In this document: positions 51,569-62,140 of the stretch, one piece after another
How positions within the stretch are numbered: position 1 is the stretch's first letter
Layout of the letters: each line of letters opens with the position of its first letter
From: Chara braunii
Lineage: Eukaryota > Streptophyta > Charophyceae > Charales > Characeae
Length of the DNA: 64,000 nt
Direction of reading: 5' to 3'
Assembly: GCA_003427395.1 (NCBI GenBank)
Contig: BFEA01000083.1
Span: forward strand, 2,106,526 to 2,170,525
Translations under genes and position numbers: made by a program
Notes under the pieces: model-generated
Databases searched by the model: none
The model's input: only the letters and a program-made list of their open reading frames with translations
Told to the model about the DNA's origin: nothing

Positions 51569-53350
51569 TCAGAAACACCTACCTATTCCTGTCTCGAAAT
51601 CAATTGGCAGTCCCAGTATCTTATGAAGTGCTACCCTGCCTCCCTCAGGTATCCTGGGAATGATTTGTCCCGTGCAAGCCACCAATCTCTTATGACTATC
51701 ATATCTGGTTTTTCCTTCCTTGATATAAACTGCCAGAATGGAACAATCATCCCTGAGATGCCCTTCCTGAGTGGAGAAGAAACACCTCTTTCCAGCCATA
51801 CTAGGCTTGATCTTCTTTATGTCCGGCTGGGTTGAAGTCTCAGCCTGATCCCCAATTCCTTCTGGTGAGCCTATTTCGGATCCTCTTTGCCTCTTGTTCT
51901 GTCTTGGCAGAGGCACAACCACACTCTCACTTACCTCCCTTTCTGGTGCAGGAGGCTCTTCTCTTTTCTCCTCAGTCTGTACCCCTTTCTCTTTACCCTC
52001 CTTTTTCTCCACCACCTCTGTGGTTCCCTTTTCTTTCCCCTGATGGTTCAATTTGAGCTTCTTCATTCCTTTCAATATCTCACCCCATCTTTTCTCCCAC
52101 TCCTGTCCCAACTTCTTTCTTTCTGAGATTTCATTGTCCAGGTCCAGTCCTAGCACACTGACCTCAGAGCCCAGACCATCCACCTTTATTTCCATCCTTC
52201 CTCTTGTGACCGCTTCATTTTCCAATTCTCTGCCGTTCACATTCAGGGAGGCCCTCAATTGGCTCACTTCTTTCTGCAATTCCTTCGTCTCTTTCTTCAA
52301 TTCCTTCACTTCCTTCCTTATTTCTTCCATATCTCTCATCAACTTTTTCACCTGGGCATCCCTCTCATCTTCCTTTTTTCTTATCCCGCTCATCTTTTCC
52401 CTTTCTCTTTCTCCAATCGGCCCTTCTTCCTCAGTTCTTTTGACCCTTGGAGTCTTGCCTCCTTTCTGGATCCTCTTTCCTTCTCCAGCCTCCTTTACTC
52501 CTCCCTCCTTTTCACTCCTCCTTTCCTGTACCTCTTCCCTTCCACTCTCAATTGGCCTTTTCTTTTCAGTTTTTCTCTTCGTTGGTACCACACTTGCCCC
52601 CATGCTTCTCTTCCTCTCTTCTGCTGCCTCCTCCTCTTTCTGTTCATCTTCCTCAGCCTGGTCAGATCCTTTGCAGCTGCTCTTGGGGGATACCATCGTC
52701 TTGTTCTTCAATCTTTTCAGAGGCACATTATCCTCTTCTTCATCCTCTGCCTCTTTCCCCTGAGGCTCAGCCATCTCTCTTTCAATCCATAACCCCCTCT
52801 CTTGCAGCCTTTCCTTTCTAATTTGATCCTGCCCAACCTGGGTATAGGCCATCCACAATTCTGCTGTTATTCTTTTCCAGGTCGGACTCCCTTCCACAAT
52901 TCCTTTTACTTCCTCCTTTTCACTCCTTTCTGATCTTGCAATCAACTGTTTTTCCTTTTTCTCCTCGTTCCATTCGCCTCTCTCGGCGGTCAGCTGCAAG
53001 CTGTCGATAAAGTCCTCCAGATTGATCCCATCAAACCTCAAGTCATCTTCCACATCGTCCCTTGGGAAGTCCCCCATGTCCTTCCATAATCTCACCTTGC
53101 ATACACTCCACCTCGTGCTCCCTGCCACCACTCCTTCAATCCTTCTCTTGTACATTCCTGCTCCAGTCACATTCGCAATTTTCTCCGTGTCACCCCATTC
53201 TCTTCTAAATGCGTATTTCTCAAGGTCTCGCAGGAATACTCGCAAGCTGTCTCCAGCCCTGTAAATGGGCAGCTCCTCCAGGTTCCTTGAGACTTTCTGA
53301 TCCCTCCTGTGCCCGCCCTTTCTCAAGGTATGTCCAAAGGGCCTTGCCAC
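51569..53350 (-). CDS. 593-codon gag-like ORF with degenerate zinc knuckle
   Basis: The longest open frame in the window. The N-terminal ~150 residues (LPIYRAGDSLRVFLRDLEKY, FRREWGD) resemble a retrotransposon capsid region. The middle is a highly charged Lys/Glu-rich, coiled-coil-like stretch (about residues 150-470). Near the C-terminus CFFSTQEGHLRDDC has the spacing of a CCHC knuckle with the second Cys replaced by Ser. It ends in TGA. The frame opens after an in-frame TGA near 53380 without an upstream ATG; the annotated first codon is GTG. The true start may therefore be internal, or a spliced exon may begin at the TGTGTGCAG acceptor-like site near 53404. It lies downstream of integrase, where env-like genes sit in some plant elements. 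It could be gag of a second, nested element. Confidence 0.6.
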   Translation of the reverse strand: MARPFGHTLRKGGHRRDQKVSRNLEELPIYRAGDSLRVFLRDLEKYAFRREWGDTEKIANVTGAGMYKRRIEGVVAGSTRWSVCKVRLWKDMGDFPRDDVEDDLRFDGINLEDFIDSLQLTAERGEWNEEKKEKQLIARSERSEKEEVKGIVEGSPTWKRITAELWMAYTQVGQDQIRKERLQERGLWIEREMAEPQGKEAEDEEEDNVPLKRLKNKTMVSPKSSCKGSDQAEEDEQKEEEAAEERKRSMGASVVPTKRKTEKKRPIESGREEVQERRSEKEGGVKEAGEGKRIQKGGKTPRVKRTEEEGPIGEREREKMSGIRKKEDERDAQVKKLMRDMEEIRKEVKELKKETKELQKEVSQLRASLNVNGRELENEAVTRGRMEIKVDGLGSEVSVLGLDLDNEISERKKLGQEWEKRWGEILKGMKKLKLNHQGKEKGTTEVVEKKEGKEKGVQTEEKREEPPAPEREVSESVVVPLPRQNKRQRGSEIGSPEGIGDQAETSTQPDIKKIKPSMAGKRCFFSTQEGHLRDDCSILAVYIKEGKTRYDSHKRLVACTGQIIPRIPEGGRVALHKILGLPIDFETGIGRCF

Positions 53351-53399
53351 CGCTCCTCTCTGCGCTATGGCCTCTTCTTTTCAAGGGTCTCGCCTGCAC

Positions 53400-53740
53400 A
53401 CAGAGAAGGAACAAATGATAGGTACAAGGATCAGATCATCATCAAGACAACACCTTTCATTAAACATAAGCTTGACAATGCTCCCTTTATCTGGTACTCT
53501 CATGCACGCACAGATCACATATACATATATATATATGCCTATATATATATATACATATATTTGCGTGTGCATACATACGTACATTTCACTATACCTTTCA
53601 TATTCATGCATGTGTACATATACGCACACATATATATATATATATATATGTATGTATATATGTATTCCCACATGTACGAGTATTTACTTAGGCACTTGGG
53701 TACATACCTGCATAGGTACCGATACTCACATATATGTATA
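53400..53740. repeat. AT-rich spacer with (TA)n/(CATA)n
   Basis: TATATA and ACATACAT runs at 53520-53720 between the pol end and the gag-like ORF. Short ORFs rich in Tyr/Ile are artefacts. Confidence 0.85.
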
Positions 53741-53754
53741 ATCACTCCCCAGTC

Positions 53755-54735
53755 TACTCAGGCTTTCTGCATCATAGTTAGGCTCACCTCCCTTCTGATT
53801 CGGAACTTCTTCAGTCTGGACCCTGAAACCCAGTCCTTCTTTGGAGTCCCATCCATCTCTTCTAGCTCGTAGGCCCCATGAAGTCCCTGCTTCTTGACTC
53901 TGAATGGTCCAAGCTAACGTTTGTCCAGTTTCCGCGACCACTGCATTTCCAGAGAGGAATCGTAGAGTAGTACTGTCTCGCCAACTTGTAGAGGTTCGAG
54001 TCTCACTCTAGGTAGCTTGTCCCACCTTTCCTTATCTTTTCCCCTGTTGTCTGCAACGTTCATGACCGCTTCCTGCACCCTTTCTTCAATGACGCTGATC
54101 TGCATTGCCCTTAGATCTAGTAGTTCCTCCAAGGTCAAATTGTTCTCCAAGTCCTGCCTGCACCAAGTTTTCAGGAAGCTTTCAATCGGAAATATGGCGT
54201 GACGCCCATACTAGAGTGTTGCAGACGCATACCCGGTCGTCCTTTTTACAGTGATGTTCTCCATAAAGAGCACGGTTCTTAGGAACTTTGGCCAGAGGTT
54301 CGGCTTCCCACTGGTCTATTTGGCCAGTAAGTTAGTACTTATACTATGGCCTCTTTCTACCGGTGCATTAGCCTGTGGATGAGCCCGAGTCGTATAGTTA
54401 CCTATGACCCCCAATTCCTTCAGCAATTTTTTCACTTCCCCACATGTGAACTCAGACCCCCTGTCCATCGTGAACTTCAATACGAACGGATACCTGAGAT
54501 AATACTCTTTAATACAATCTGCCAACGTTGTCCCGGTCTTGTTCCTGATCGCTCTGCCATCAATAAATCCAGTAAGGTTGTCCCTTGCGTCAAATATATA
54601 ATAGTTATATCCTCCAAGAGCTAGTGGCATAGCCAGTAGATCCAGGTGAATAACCGCCCCTACTTCCTTGATATATCTAAGATGCAGAGGTTCCTTGTAC
54701 CTGATAGGCGATCGAATTTGACAGGGCACACACAA
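53755..54735 (-). pseudogene. Integrase core and C-terminal domain of the large element
   Basis: Starts at the zinc-finger end CELCVPCQIRSP, which lies in a different frame from the upstream His pair (a frameshift near 54745). The core keeps all three catalytic acids: HLDLLAMP, FTMDRGSEF and ANAPVERGH. It is followed by a C-terminal region with GYASATL, RHAIFPIESF, LEPLQVGETVLLYDS, LGPFRV and GAYELEEMDG. In-frame TAG codons at 54316, 54211 and 53914 interrupt it, two of them where Trp is expected. The natural end is a TGA near 53755. Integrase would insert the cDNA copy. This one is dead by nonsense codons only. Confidence 0.9.
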
Positions 54736-54751
54736 CTCACAGTTCTTTGTG

Positions 54752-55753
54752 TCATCTCAAACATTCCTTCCAGTAGTAGAGCTCCATCGCCTTTCTGTAA
54801 GTCGCTGCGAAACTCTTGTGTCCTCCAACTATCCCATCATGCAGTGCGGCTATTACGTCAATTTGACGATTCCTCCCACAAACGACACGTCGCGGCGGCC
54901 CCCTCTTGTCCCTGATGAACAAATGGCCACCTCTTACTACATAGTGGTCTCCCATCCTGAGAGTCTTTTCACTCACTTCTCTTTCTCTTTTATCTCCTGA
55001 GAGGAGCAACCCCATTTCTAAATAGAACCCATCGTACTCTTCCTCCCTGAATTCTTATGAGATTTTCTCTTGTTCGAATTCTCTTTCCTTCTCTTCATCA
55101 AACTCGTAATGATCCTTAATAACTATCTCATCAACCTTTACCATTCCTCTCTCATCATTTGCTAGGACCTGTAACAACGAATTTGTCAGGTAGTACATTC
55201 TTCCCATCATGGCTACCTGCTCGTCTGCCTGTTGGACTCCTGCTTCGATCGTTCGCGGCTCATCCATCATCCTATAATTCTCTGCCAGAGCCAACTCCAT
55301 CATCCACTCCGTATTTCTCTCGCCCTAGGAGTCCTCTTCCTCTAATGGTGTGAGTATCAAGGAAGGCTCTCTCATAAATTCGGGCGGTGGATGCCACATT
55401 GGATTTCCTCTCCTCATTTCCTTACTTTCGACAAACATGAACCAACAGTTCACACGAGTTCGCATGTCTTCCCCTTCCTCCAAAAATTCGTCTACCGGAG
55501 GCGTTTCTTCATTAGATTCTCCCTGGTTTCCCCACTCATTTCTGCTCATGCCATCCGCCCTGTTCTTGTTCCCAGGGATCCGTTCTAAATGGAAATCGAA
55601 CATCCAGATGTAAGTAAGCCATCTGGCAATGGTCGGATCTGAGGGCGAGAAGTTCTTGAATGAGTACACAAGTGCCATAGGATCGATCCTGAGTACAAAC
55701 CTCCTCCCAAAGAGGTAATGCATAAAGATTCTTAGGTTATGCAGGACCGTCAA
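54752..55753 (-). pseudogene. RNase H end, linker and integrase zinc-finger start
   Basis: One reading frame throughout, broken by TAG (55325) and TAA (55055). Order: LFGRRFVLRIDPMALVYSFK and WLTYIWMFDFHLERIPGNKN (end of RNase H), NRADGMSRNEW (a motif common after RNase H in Ty3/gypsy pol), an acidic linker of about 150 residues, then GHLFIRDKRGPPRRVVCG and HDGIVGGHKSFAATYRKAME with YYW, the His pair of the integrase HHCC finger. Confidence 0.9.
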
Positions 55754-56044
55754 GGCTTCTCTTTTAAACTGCGAGTAATTCCTTTCTGTCGAGTTGAGCG
55801 TCTGACTTTTAAACCTTAGCAGCCTCTCCTTTCCCTCACTGTCTGCCTAAATCAAGACCCTTCCCAGGGCGGTTGGCCCAGCGTCGGTTTCAACTATGAA
55901 GGGTCTTTCCATAGTCGCATCAAAGTCTGGTACCCCTAGTACCAGACCTCCCTCTCTGAATTCCTTCTTCAATTCCTCCACCACTTCTTCGTGATGGTTT
56001 CCCCATTCCGATTCCTGATTCTTCCGGACTAGCTTCCTTAGATG
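55754..56044 (-). pseudogene. RT-RNase H connection and RNase H catalytic start
   Basis: Same frame as its neighbours. It reads RPFIVETDAGPTALGRVLI, stop (TAG at 55847, where Gln is expected), then ADSEGKERLLRFKSQTLNST and YSQFKREALTVLHN. The Asp of ETDAG is the first RNase H catalytic residue. Confidence 0.85.
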
Positions 56045-57112
56045 CTATGTTTTGCTAGCAAATCTTTCTATGAATCTCCTCCAGAACCCACAGGTACCAA
56101 GGAAACTTCGAACTTCACGCACATTTCTGAAGGGCGTGGGCCATTCCAGGATTTTATTAGTCTTCTTCTTATCACGCCGCCGACCATGTTCATTGCAAAT
56201 GTATCCCAGAATGGTTACCTCCTTCACGAAGTGTCTTGACTTGACATCACTGGCTGTGAGGTTGTACTCTTCTAGTAATGTTAGGACTTCTCTCAGCCCT
56301 TGAACATGCTCCCATACAAACCTCCTTACCCCTGGAGCCACCTCTGACTCATCCTTCTCAATCGGGCCCTTAACTGCAGAATCATCTATGTATGGCTCGG
56401 TGATCTGAGGGTTGATTGGCTGCATAACCCTGATCATGCTTCGTTGCACGATGGCCACAACATTGGTCCATCCTTGCGGCGGAACATTTATATGGACCAA
56501 TCCCCTTGGCGTGTGCATCGCCGTGATGGGACGGTCTGCCGGATAGATTGGAAACTGATCATATCCAGAGTAGAGGTCGATGAGGGACACAATCGACCTA
56601 CCTGCATAAGCTTCTGTCTACCGGTCAGTGTTAGGCAAACCTCCTGCATCCCTTACAATTACCGCGTACAGTCGTTGGAGGTCTTACACCCATCTGAGTA
56701 CTCCATTTGGCCTTACAAAACAGAACTAAGGAGAGGCATATGGTCCACTGGAGTACCCTGCCACATCCGTACGGATTTTCCCATCTAGGTACTCTACCAC
56801 CTTGCTACGATGATCGGGGTTGGGGTACTTAGCCCCTCGGACATTCCATGGTTTATGAGGCACCGTATGAATGCGGATCATTTCGATCTTTTCCACATCC
56901 AGCCTCCCACGTTGATCATCGTTGAAGGCATATGCCCCATGTTTTTCACGCATCAGCTCCTTCACCAAGTCCTCCTCTTGTCTTGTCAGAAACCCAGGTT
57001 CCCCTATTATCAGTTCTTTCTCAGTCTCATTGTTGATACGACAGGGCCCATTCTGGATGCCTTCCCTCATTCGTTGTATCAGTTCTCTTTCCTGATCATA
57101 GTACACCCTTTA
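56045..57112 (-). pseudogene. Reverse transcriptase of the large element
   Basis: A single frame with no frameshift, interrupted by TAA (57110), TAG (56726), TAA (56684), TAG (56618) and TAG (56045). In order: RLDVEKIEMIRIHTVPHKPW, GPYASP, FCFVRPNGVLRWV, DLQRLYAVIVRDAGG, SLIDLYSGYDQFP, AMHTPRGLVHINVPPQGW, the catalytic box EPYIDDSAVKG, VTILGYICNEHGRRR and RSFLGTCGFWRRFIERFA. The YxDD motif is intact. The enzyme would copy element RNA from the tRNA primer. Stops fall on expected Gln or Trp codons. Confidence 0.93.
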
Positions 57113-57567
57113 TTCTTGACTCACTAGAACTGGCACAGGGTGACTCTTCTTATCTACCGTCTTGTACCTCCTTTTGGAGCCCTGCTTTAGCCCACCCCTA
57201 AAAATTGCTGACCGACAGCTTGAGCATTCGGCGCATACGACACTATTATCTGAGAAGGAGGAGGTGGTCGGTAAACGAGATCGACCCTTCCCTCTTCTGG
57301 ATCGTCTTGGATCCTTTCTGCGAGCGCCCTGACTACGTCCGGATCAGCCATCCTATAGGCCGATACCAGTTCCACTGTGTCACTGATATTAGTTAGGCTC
57401 GGTACTAGCCCTTTAGCTTCCTCATCATCTGACTCTTCTTCTCCTTCTTCCCATTCCAGATCTCTCCTCCTATTCTGTGTCCGCGTACGTGTAGGATCCG
57501 ACATTGAGCCTGTTCTTCGAGTTGTGCGGGTCTGTGTTCCTACAAGTGATAACCTCGAAGTTTCCAC
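57113..57567 (-). pseudogene. Acidic protease-RT spacer with compensating frameshifts
   Basis: The frame at 57567-57187 (DLEWEEGEEESDDEEAKGLV ... QQFLGVG) is offset from both the protease frame before it and the RT frame after it, and overlaps the protease frame by about 97 bases. Two single-base changes, near 57480 and 57190, would restore one frame. No domain is recognised. Confidence 0.6.
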
Positions 57568-58537
57568 AGGCAGGGTCGCACAAGATGACGAACATGGTGT
57601 CGTCGTGCTTGTTCATAATGAGCGACTCGGATCTGCACAGGAATGACCTGCCCAATAATATTGGGAGATCCAAGTTGGGCATGACGTAGAAACACGTACG
57701 TATCTTGACTCTTCCTATCTCTATCACCACATTCGAGGCAACCCCCGTGTACCCGGTCTTGTCGCTGGCTCCATTGAGAAAACCACAGTCGTTTTCATCT
57801 ACCTCCAGTCCTAGTTTTACCGTCGTTTCTTCATTGATAATGTTCATTTCTGCCCCGGTGTCGATCATCCCAGGACGCATCTTCCCCTTTATCATAACAT
57901 CAATGGACCCTGTTCCCACGAACTTCTAGTCCAGTTTGCTTCCTGCCACGCTCCAGTTTGCCTCCTTGGGAATCAGGTCCCCCATCCGGACCGAGGCCAC
58001 TCTCCGGCGTGATAACCTTGTCTTCACCATTTCTCTTAACTTAGGAGCCGAAGCTAGAATTTCCTTTAGATTTAGCAATTCGTTGTGACCTTCTAGTAAC
58101 TTGTTTACCAGACCTTCCAGGTCTACCCCTTCTTCGATCGATGTCTGGTACTTTCTCTTTTTGCTTGGCGCCTCATCCTTTTTGGATTTTTCATCCTTAA
58201 CTTCACCTTTCCTTATCTTAGCCCTGATTTCCGCTTCCCTCTCTTCTTCCTCCCTAATCTTTTCATCCTCATCTTCGTCACCCTCTACCATGATAGGTGG
58301 TTCTTCCTCTGCAGGCTGGGAATTATGGGCTTTCTCCTTTGGAGGATTTCCTCCTGCGGGTCTTCTTGTAGCGAATGGAATCGTTCCTCTTACGCTTCTT
58401 TGACCCCCGCTGTTCTTTGCGGCCATATTGGCCCTCAACATTCTTGGGTTGGGCTCATTCGGCCCATGTCCCGATCCTCCACGTCCCATGGTAAACACTT
58501 TCGGGCATCCAACCCCTTTTTTTCTCCGCTTCTTCAC
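57470..58537 (-). pseudogene. Protease region of the large element
   Basis: One frame with a TAG at 57926. The first 200 residues are Lys/Glu-rich without a domain. Then follow GTGSIDVMIKGKMRPGMIDT with the intact catalytic D-T-G-A loop, AEMNIINEETTVKLGLEVDE, a central hydrophobic stretch, and the hallmark LPILLGRSFL. This is a complete retropepsin fold by motif. It would cleave the Gag-Pol polyprotein. Confidence 0.9.
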
Positions 58538-58559
58538 ATATCCCTTGAAGCCTCAAATG

Positions 58560-59664
58560 CAGTCTCTGCATCTTATTCACTAAGTCCTCCATCCTTTCAA
58601 ACGTGTCCCTGACGTTAATCCTAACGTCATCCTCTTCTGCTTATTCTTCCACAAGGGGTACGTCTTCCTTGTTTTTTTCGATCCCCATTCTGCTCAGTTT
58701 TTCTTCTAGTTCAGTTACATCTTCCACCCATATGACTGGTCCTTCCTTTTCTTGCCACATTCTGAAGATTCTCGGGGCGTTGGAACCTAGCGCGGCTATG
58801 CGAAGGGCCTCTTCTCCAGTGCCTCCCGGAATCTCAGGATCGATCGGCCTTCCTGTTCTATCAAATACCTCGCCATCTATGTTTGATGTTATGAGTCCAT
58901 CGCGCTCATCAAGCTTCCTGACGTGGCATCGTTTTACCGTGTGTTCTTTAATCCCACAGTGGGTACAAGTACATTCACTTTAATCTATCCATCCTCTGCC
59001 ATAACCCTGTCCGTTCCATGACCCATTCCTCTACCAAACCCCCTTCCATAGCCTTGGTCGTAACCACGACCATATCCTTGCTGATATTCTTGCCCTACCG
59101 GATTTGCACCCTTTGTACCTGACCCCAGTTTCCACCTTGATACCCACTTCCTCTATTTATTGCTCCTCGTTTCCCTGGTCCCTGATTTCTACCAGCATTC
59201 CTGCCTCGTCCACGTCCTTGCCCTTGTCCTTGTCCTTGTCCTTGTCCTTGTCCTTGGGACCTATTCTGGTTTTGGCCACCTTGGCGACTCGATCCCGGTT
59301 GGTTCTGCCCTGTTAGTTGGAGTTGTCCCGCGTTTTGGTCTCCTCCCAAATTCTAATTCTGAGGTAACATGGGAAATGAACCTTGCGTAGGCCATGGTCC
59401 TATCGGGAAATACCCGGGCCATGCTCCCATAGGTGGACCCACGGGCCATTGACCATATCGTGCTGTGCTCGTTGACAGCTCTTGTCCATACTGGACTATC
59501 GCTTGTTGAGTTACTTGCCCTTTTCCCGAGCCTTGTCCTCTGATAGCGAGATTCTTAGCCTTTCTTCGACAGTTTGTTAATTTGACCGCTTCTTCCGGTC
59601 TCCTCCTTCGACATCTTCCTTTCCATCTTCCTCTTCCTTCCTTCTCTTTCCTGATGGTTGTCAC
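58560..59664 (-). pseudogene. Gag C-terminal part with glutamine/glycine repeats and CCHC knuckle
   Basis: Starts with a Lys/Arg-rich stretch, then AWPGYFPIGPWPTQG, then (QG)n and (RG)n repeats (59095-59349; the (CCTTGT)n hexamers near 59215-59262). Next comes a GYGRGYDQGYGRGFGRGMG segment after a frameshift and TAA (58980), then a perfect CCHC knuckle CTHCGIKEHTVKRC (about 58926-58967). After that is a conserved-looking tail with EVFDRTGRPIDPEIPGG and a TAA at 58641. A homopolymer run near 58525 shifts the frame. RNA binding and packaging is the expected role. Confidence 0.85.
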
Positions 59665-59817
59665 TGTTTATACTTTCGATGGTGTTACTCTTTCCCTAAG
59701 CTCTTTTATCTCATTTGTCATATTGCTCAACACTCCTCCAAGTACACTATCCGTTCCTTGGATCGTCCCTATTGCCTTTCTTTTCTTTCGTTCGACCTTA
59801 ATTTGGTAATGGAACAC

Positions 59818-60438
59818 TTAGTCCATGTTTCCTGCCGCGATGTTCCTCTTTATGGTTTCCCAGGTTGTCTTCCTCTCGGCGGTTCCCCCTCGGGTTAACT
59901 CCATCGCCTCATACCCAGAGAATTTTCCTAGGAATATGACGCACTGCATCTCTTCAGGCATCCCCGGGACCCTCTCGGCTGTCTTTTTGAATGTGTTGGC
60001 GAACGCCTTGATCGTGGTGAAATCATCTCTGTTCATGTTATAGAGATGGTCAATAGTGAGCAAGCGATCTCCTAACTTAAACGTCTTTTGCATGCCCCTT
60101 TTAAACTCAGCCCAATCATTGTTGGACTTTCTCACTACCTCTTATACGCGAGATGTGCATTCCCACCATACGTACTCGAACAACTGGGCAAACTTCTCGG
60201 CTGGTGTCAATTGGTTGAAGATTTGCTCGAGTAGTTCTAACCAATGAGTCACCCTATCCCCCTTGAAAGGGAAGATGTCTATTCTCGGTAGGTTAGACCT
60301 CTTTATCGTTCTCTTTTCTAGTAACTTGACGATTTTCGCCGCGGTGATCGGCGGCCCTCCATTGGCGCTGACAATCGCCCATCTTTTCCCCTTTTCTATC
60401 TTGGTTCCTGCTAGACCGTAGACTTTGCTAAAATACAC
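59818..60438 (-). pseudogene. Gag capsid region
   Basis: One frame with a single TAA at 60142. FPFKGDRVTHWLELLEQIFN followed by EYVWWECTSRV, then SNNDWAEFKRGMQKTF and AFANTFKKTAERVPGMPEEM with FLGKFSG, follows the pattern of the retrotransposon gag capsid family (W-x-x-L-x-x-x-F helices). No in-frame ATG is seen before 60438, so the N-terminus is displaced or lost. Confidence 0.8.
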
Positions 60439-60623
60439 AAAACGATCATTGATCCACCCCTCTCGTCACTATCTTGACGTATCTTTTACTCTTGTCACTT
60501 GTCCTTACCCCATATGACTTTTCATACCCCCTTCCTCTCAACCGAGTATTTCTTTTAGGAGCACCCAGTCCCCGTGCCAAAAGCTTCTAACCATCAAAAT
60601 AAAAAAGGGATTTCATCTATAAA

Positions 60624-61315
60624 TTATTCAATACATGCCTCCCGGCAAAGATTGCGCCAGTAGGTCGAGATATCTTCAAAATGGTAGATGCGTAGGTACG
60701 TGTTTACTACGCATAGTACGTTATAGGAATCCCTTTCTTTTAATCTTGGTCCCATTTCTAAGTATAGACGGTAAAGAAGTTTCGACGCCTCGAACTCGAA
60801 GCCCAACTCTGGAACGGATTGTGCTGCGAGTACCGCTCGTTCCACATTCTCTATTCCCCAAAATGCTTCATTGATTATGAAATTCGGAAACGTGGTTTTA
60901 ACGTACTTCATCAGATATGTGAATTCGGCTTCCCACTTAGCATCGATTGATTTTACAACCTCCCCTTCTTCTCCCAGTACATCTTCCTTGAAAATGTGTC
61001 AAGGGCCATTCCGGCTATCAACACGTACTTAGAGACGGGGTGACTTTCCCCTATCGCAAGATCAATTGCTTGAGCCCTCCAGAGAAGAGCCGACAAATAA
61101 AGGGTTACATTTACCATTGCTTGCCTTTCCCTTGTCGTCCACCCAAATTCTATCCAAAGGAAGGCTTCCTGTCCTATCGGTATCCCACACCATGAATCCA
61201 TTTCTTCATCCAGGCCTATCGTTCTCTTTTGCAGTGTCATTTCAACCCCTCCTTCCTTTGGCTTGGGCAGGTTAATCAGAAAGCTCCTATCAGCGAACCA
61301 TATTAAAGGAGTCAT
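60624..61315 (-). pseudogene. Unknown ORF, tandem copy 2 (gag-proximal)
   Basis: Starts with ATG (MTPLIWFADRSFLINLPKPK). The first frame runs to 60953 and, after one frameshift in a GAGAAGAAGGGG run, a second continues to TAA at 60624, giving about 230 codons. Marked features are QEAFLWIEFGW, VTLYLS, then NEAFWGIENVERAVLAAQSV and YLEMGPRLKERDSYNVL. It is homologous along its whole length to the ORF at 61475-62140. No zinc knuckle, protease or capsid motif is seen, and no family is recognised. It sits between the primer-binding site and gag. Confidence 0.7.
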
Positions 61316-61474
61316 CCTGGTATTCCTGTTACAACAGCCGAAGAAAGAACCTTTCCTTTCTTAGTAACCGCTCAATTTCTCATTCCTTAATAATTGTCTT
61401 ATCTCAGTCTTTCCTGAGCACCCCTTCCTATTTGCTCGAGGATACCCTGCTTCATTTCCTCCCAGTAGACATGC

Positions 61475-62140
61475 CTATTTGCCCAATCGTGTTAACGTGC
61501 GTACGAATCGGCCCGTGATTAGTATGTTTTGCCCATCCATTTTTTCAATCAAATGCCCTATCTCTAGGTATATGTAGTATACTAGCAGAGGGGTAGATGC
61601 GTGATATTCTCTCTCAGGTATCGCCATTGCGGCTTCCGCAGCCATTTCCACTCGGGTTCTCCCTCCGAAGGCTGCATCTACAATGAACATGGGAAGTGTT
61701 CCCCTTAGATATGCAGTTGGCGAAAGAAATTTGTTTGCCTTCCTTATCCTCACAGTTCCTACGACCCTCTCAAATCCATTCAGACTAGCATCTCTTTTTC
61801 TAGATTCGAGCGTGGATTATGTTATCCATAATAGTCTAGAGAGCGATCGATCAATACCTAGTACTAAATTTATTATGATAGCTTGCAAATTTTCTGATGC
61901 GATGTACAGGGTAACCCACTCTACCGCACAGTTCTCACTTCTAAGCCATCCAGACTCTATCCAGATGAAAGCTTGTTCCTCCACAGAAATCCCCCAACAA
62001 TACCCTGTCTCTTCATTCTCTTCGTGGCGACTGGGAAGATTTATCATAAGGCCACGCCTCATTTGCACGGGCTCTCTGACCGTGATTTGGTATAGGGCGG
62101 AAGCCATCCTCTGTTCGTCGGTGCACTCCACCTACCACAT
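61475..62140 (-). pseudogene. Unknown ORF, tandem copy 1 (LTR-proximal)
   Basis: An ATG at 62140 is followed two codons later by TAG (62132). The frame then runs as MECTDEQRMASALYQ..., with TAA at 61817 and TAG at 61475, all in one frame of about 220 codons. It shares with copy 2 the sequence features INLP, QAFIWIESGW, VTLYIAS, then FIVDAAFGGRTRVEMAAEAA and YLEIGHLIEKMDGQNIL. It is the first ORF after the leader. The function is unknown. Confidence 0.7.

Noticed and set aside
51832-52821. Long plus-strand ORFs (up to 236 codons)
   Set aside because: Antisense shadows of the Lys/Glu-rich minus-strand gag-like ORF.
53500-53745. Promoter reading of TATATA runs before the gag-like ORF
   Set aside because: Simple (TA)n/(CATA)n microsatellite without other promoter evidence.
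53755-62140. TAA and TAG read as glutamine (altered genetic code, as in some green algae)
   Set aside because: Several TAG codons sit at expected Trp positions (ASP-stop-FCF, ATL-stop-YGRH, KR-stop-LGPF), and the 593-codon ORF at 51.6-53.35 kb contains no TAA or TAG. Nonsense mutation explains the data better.
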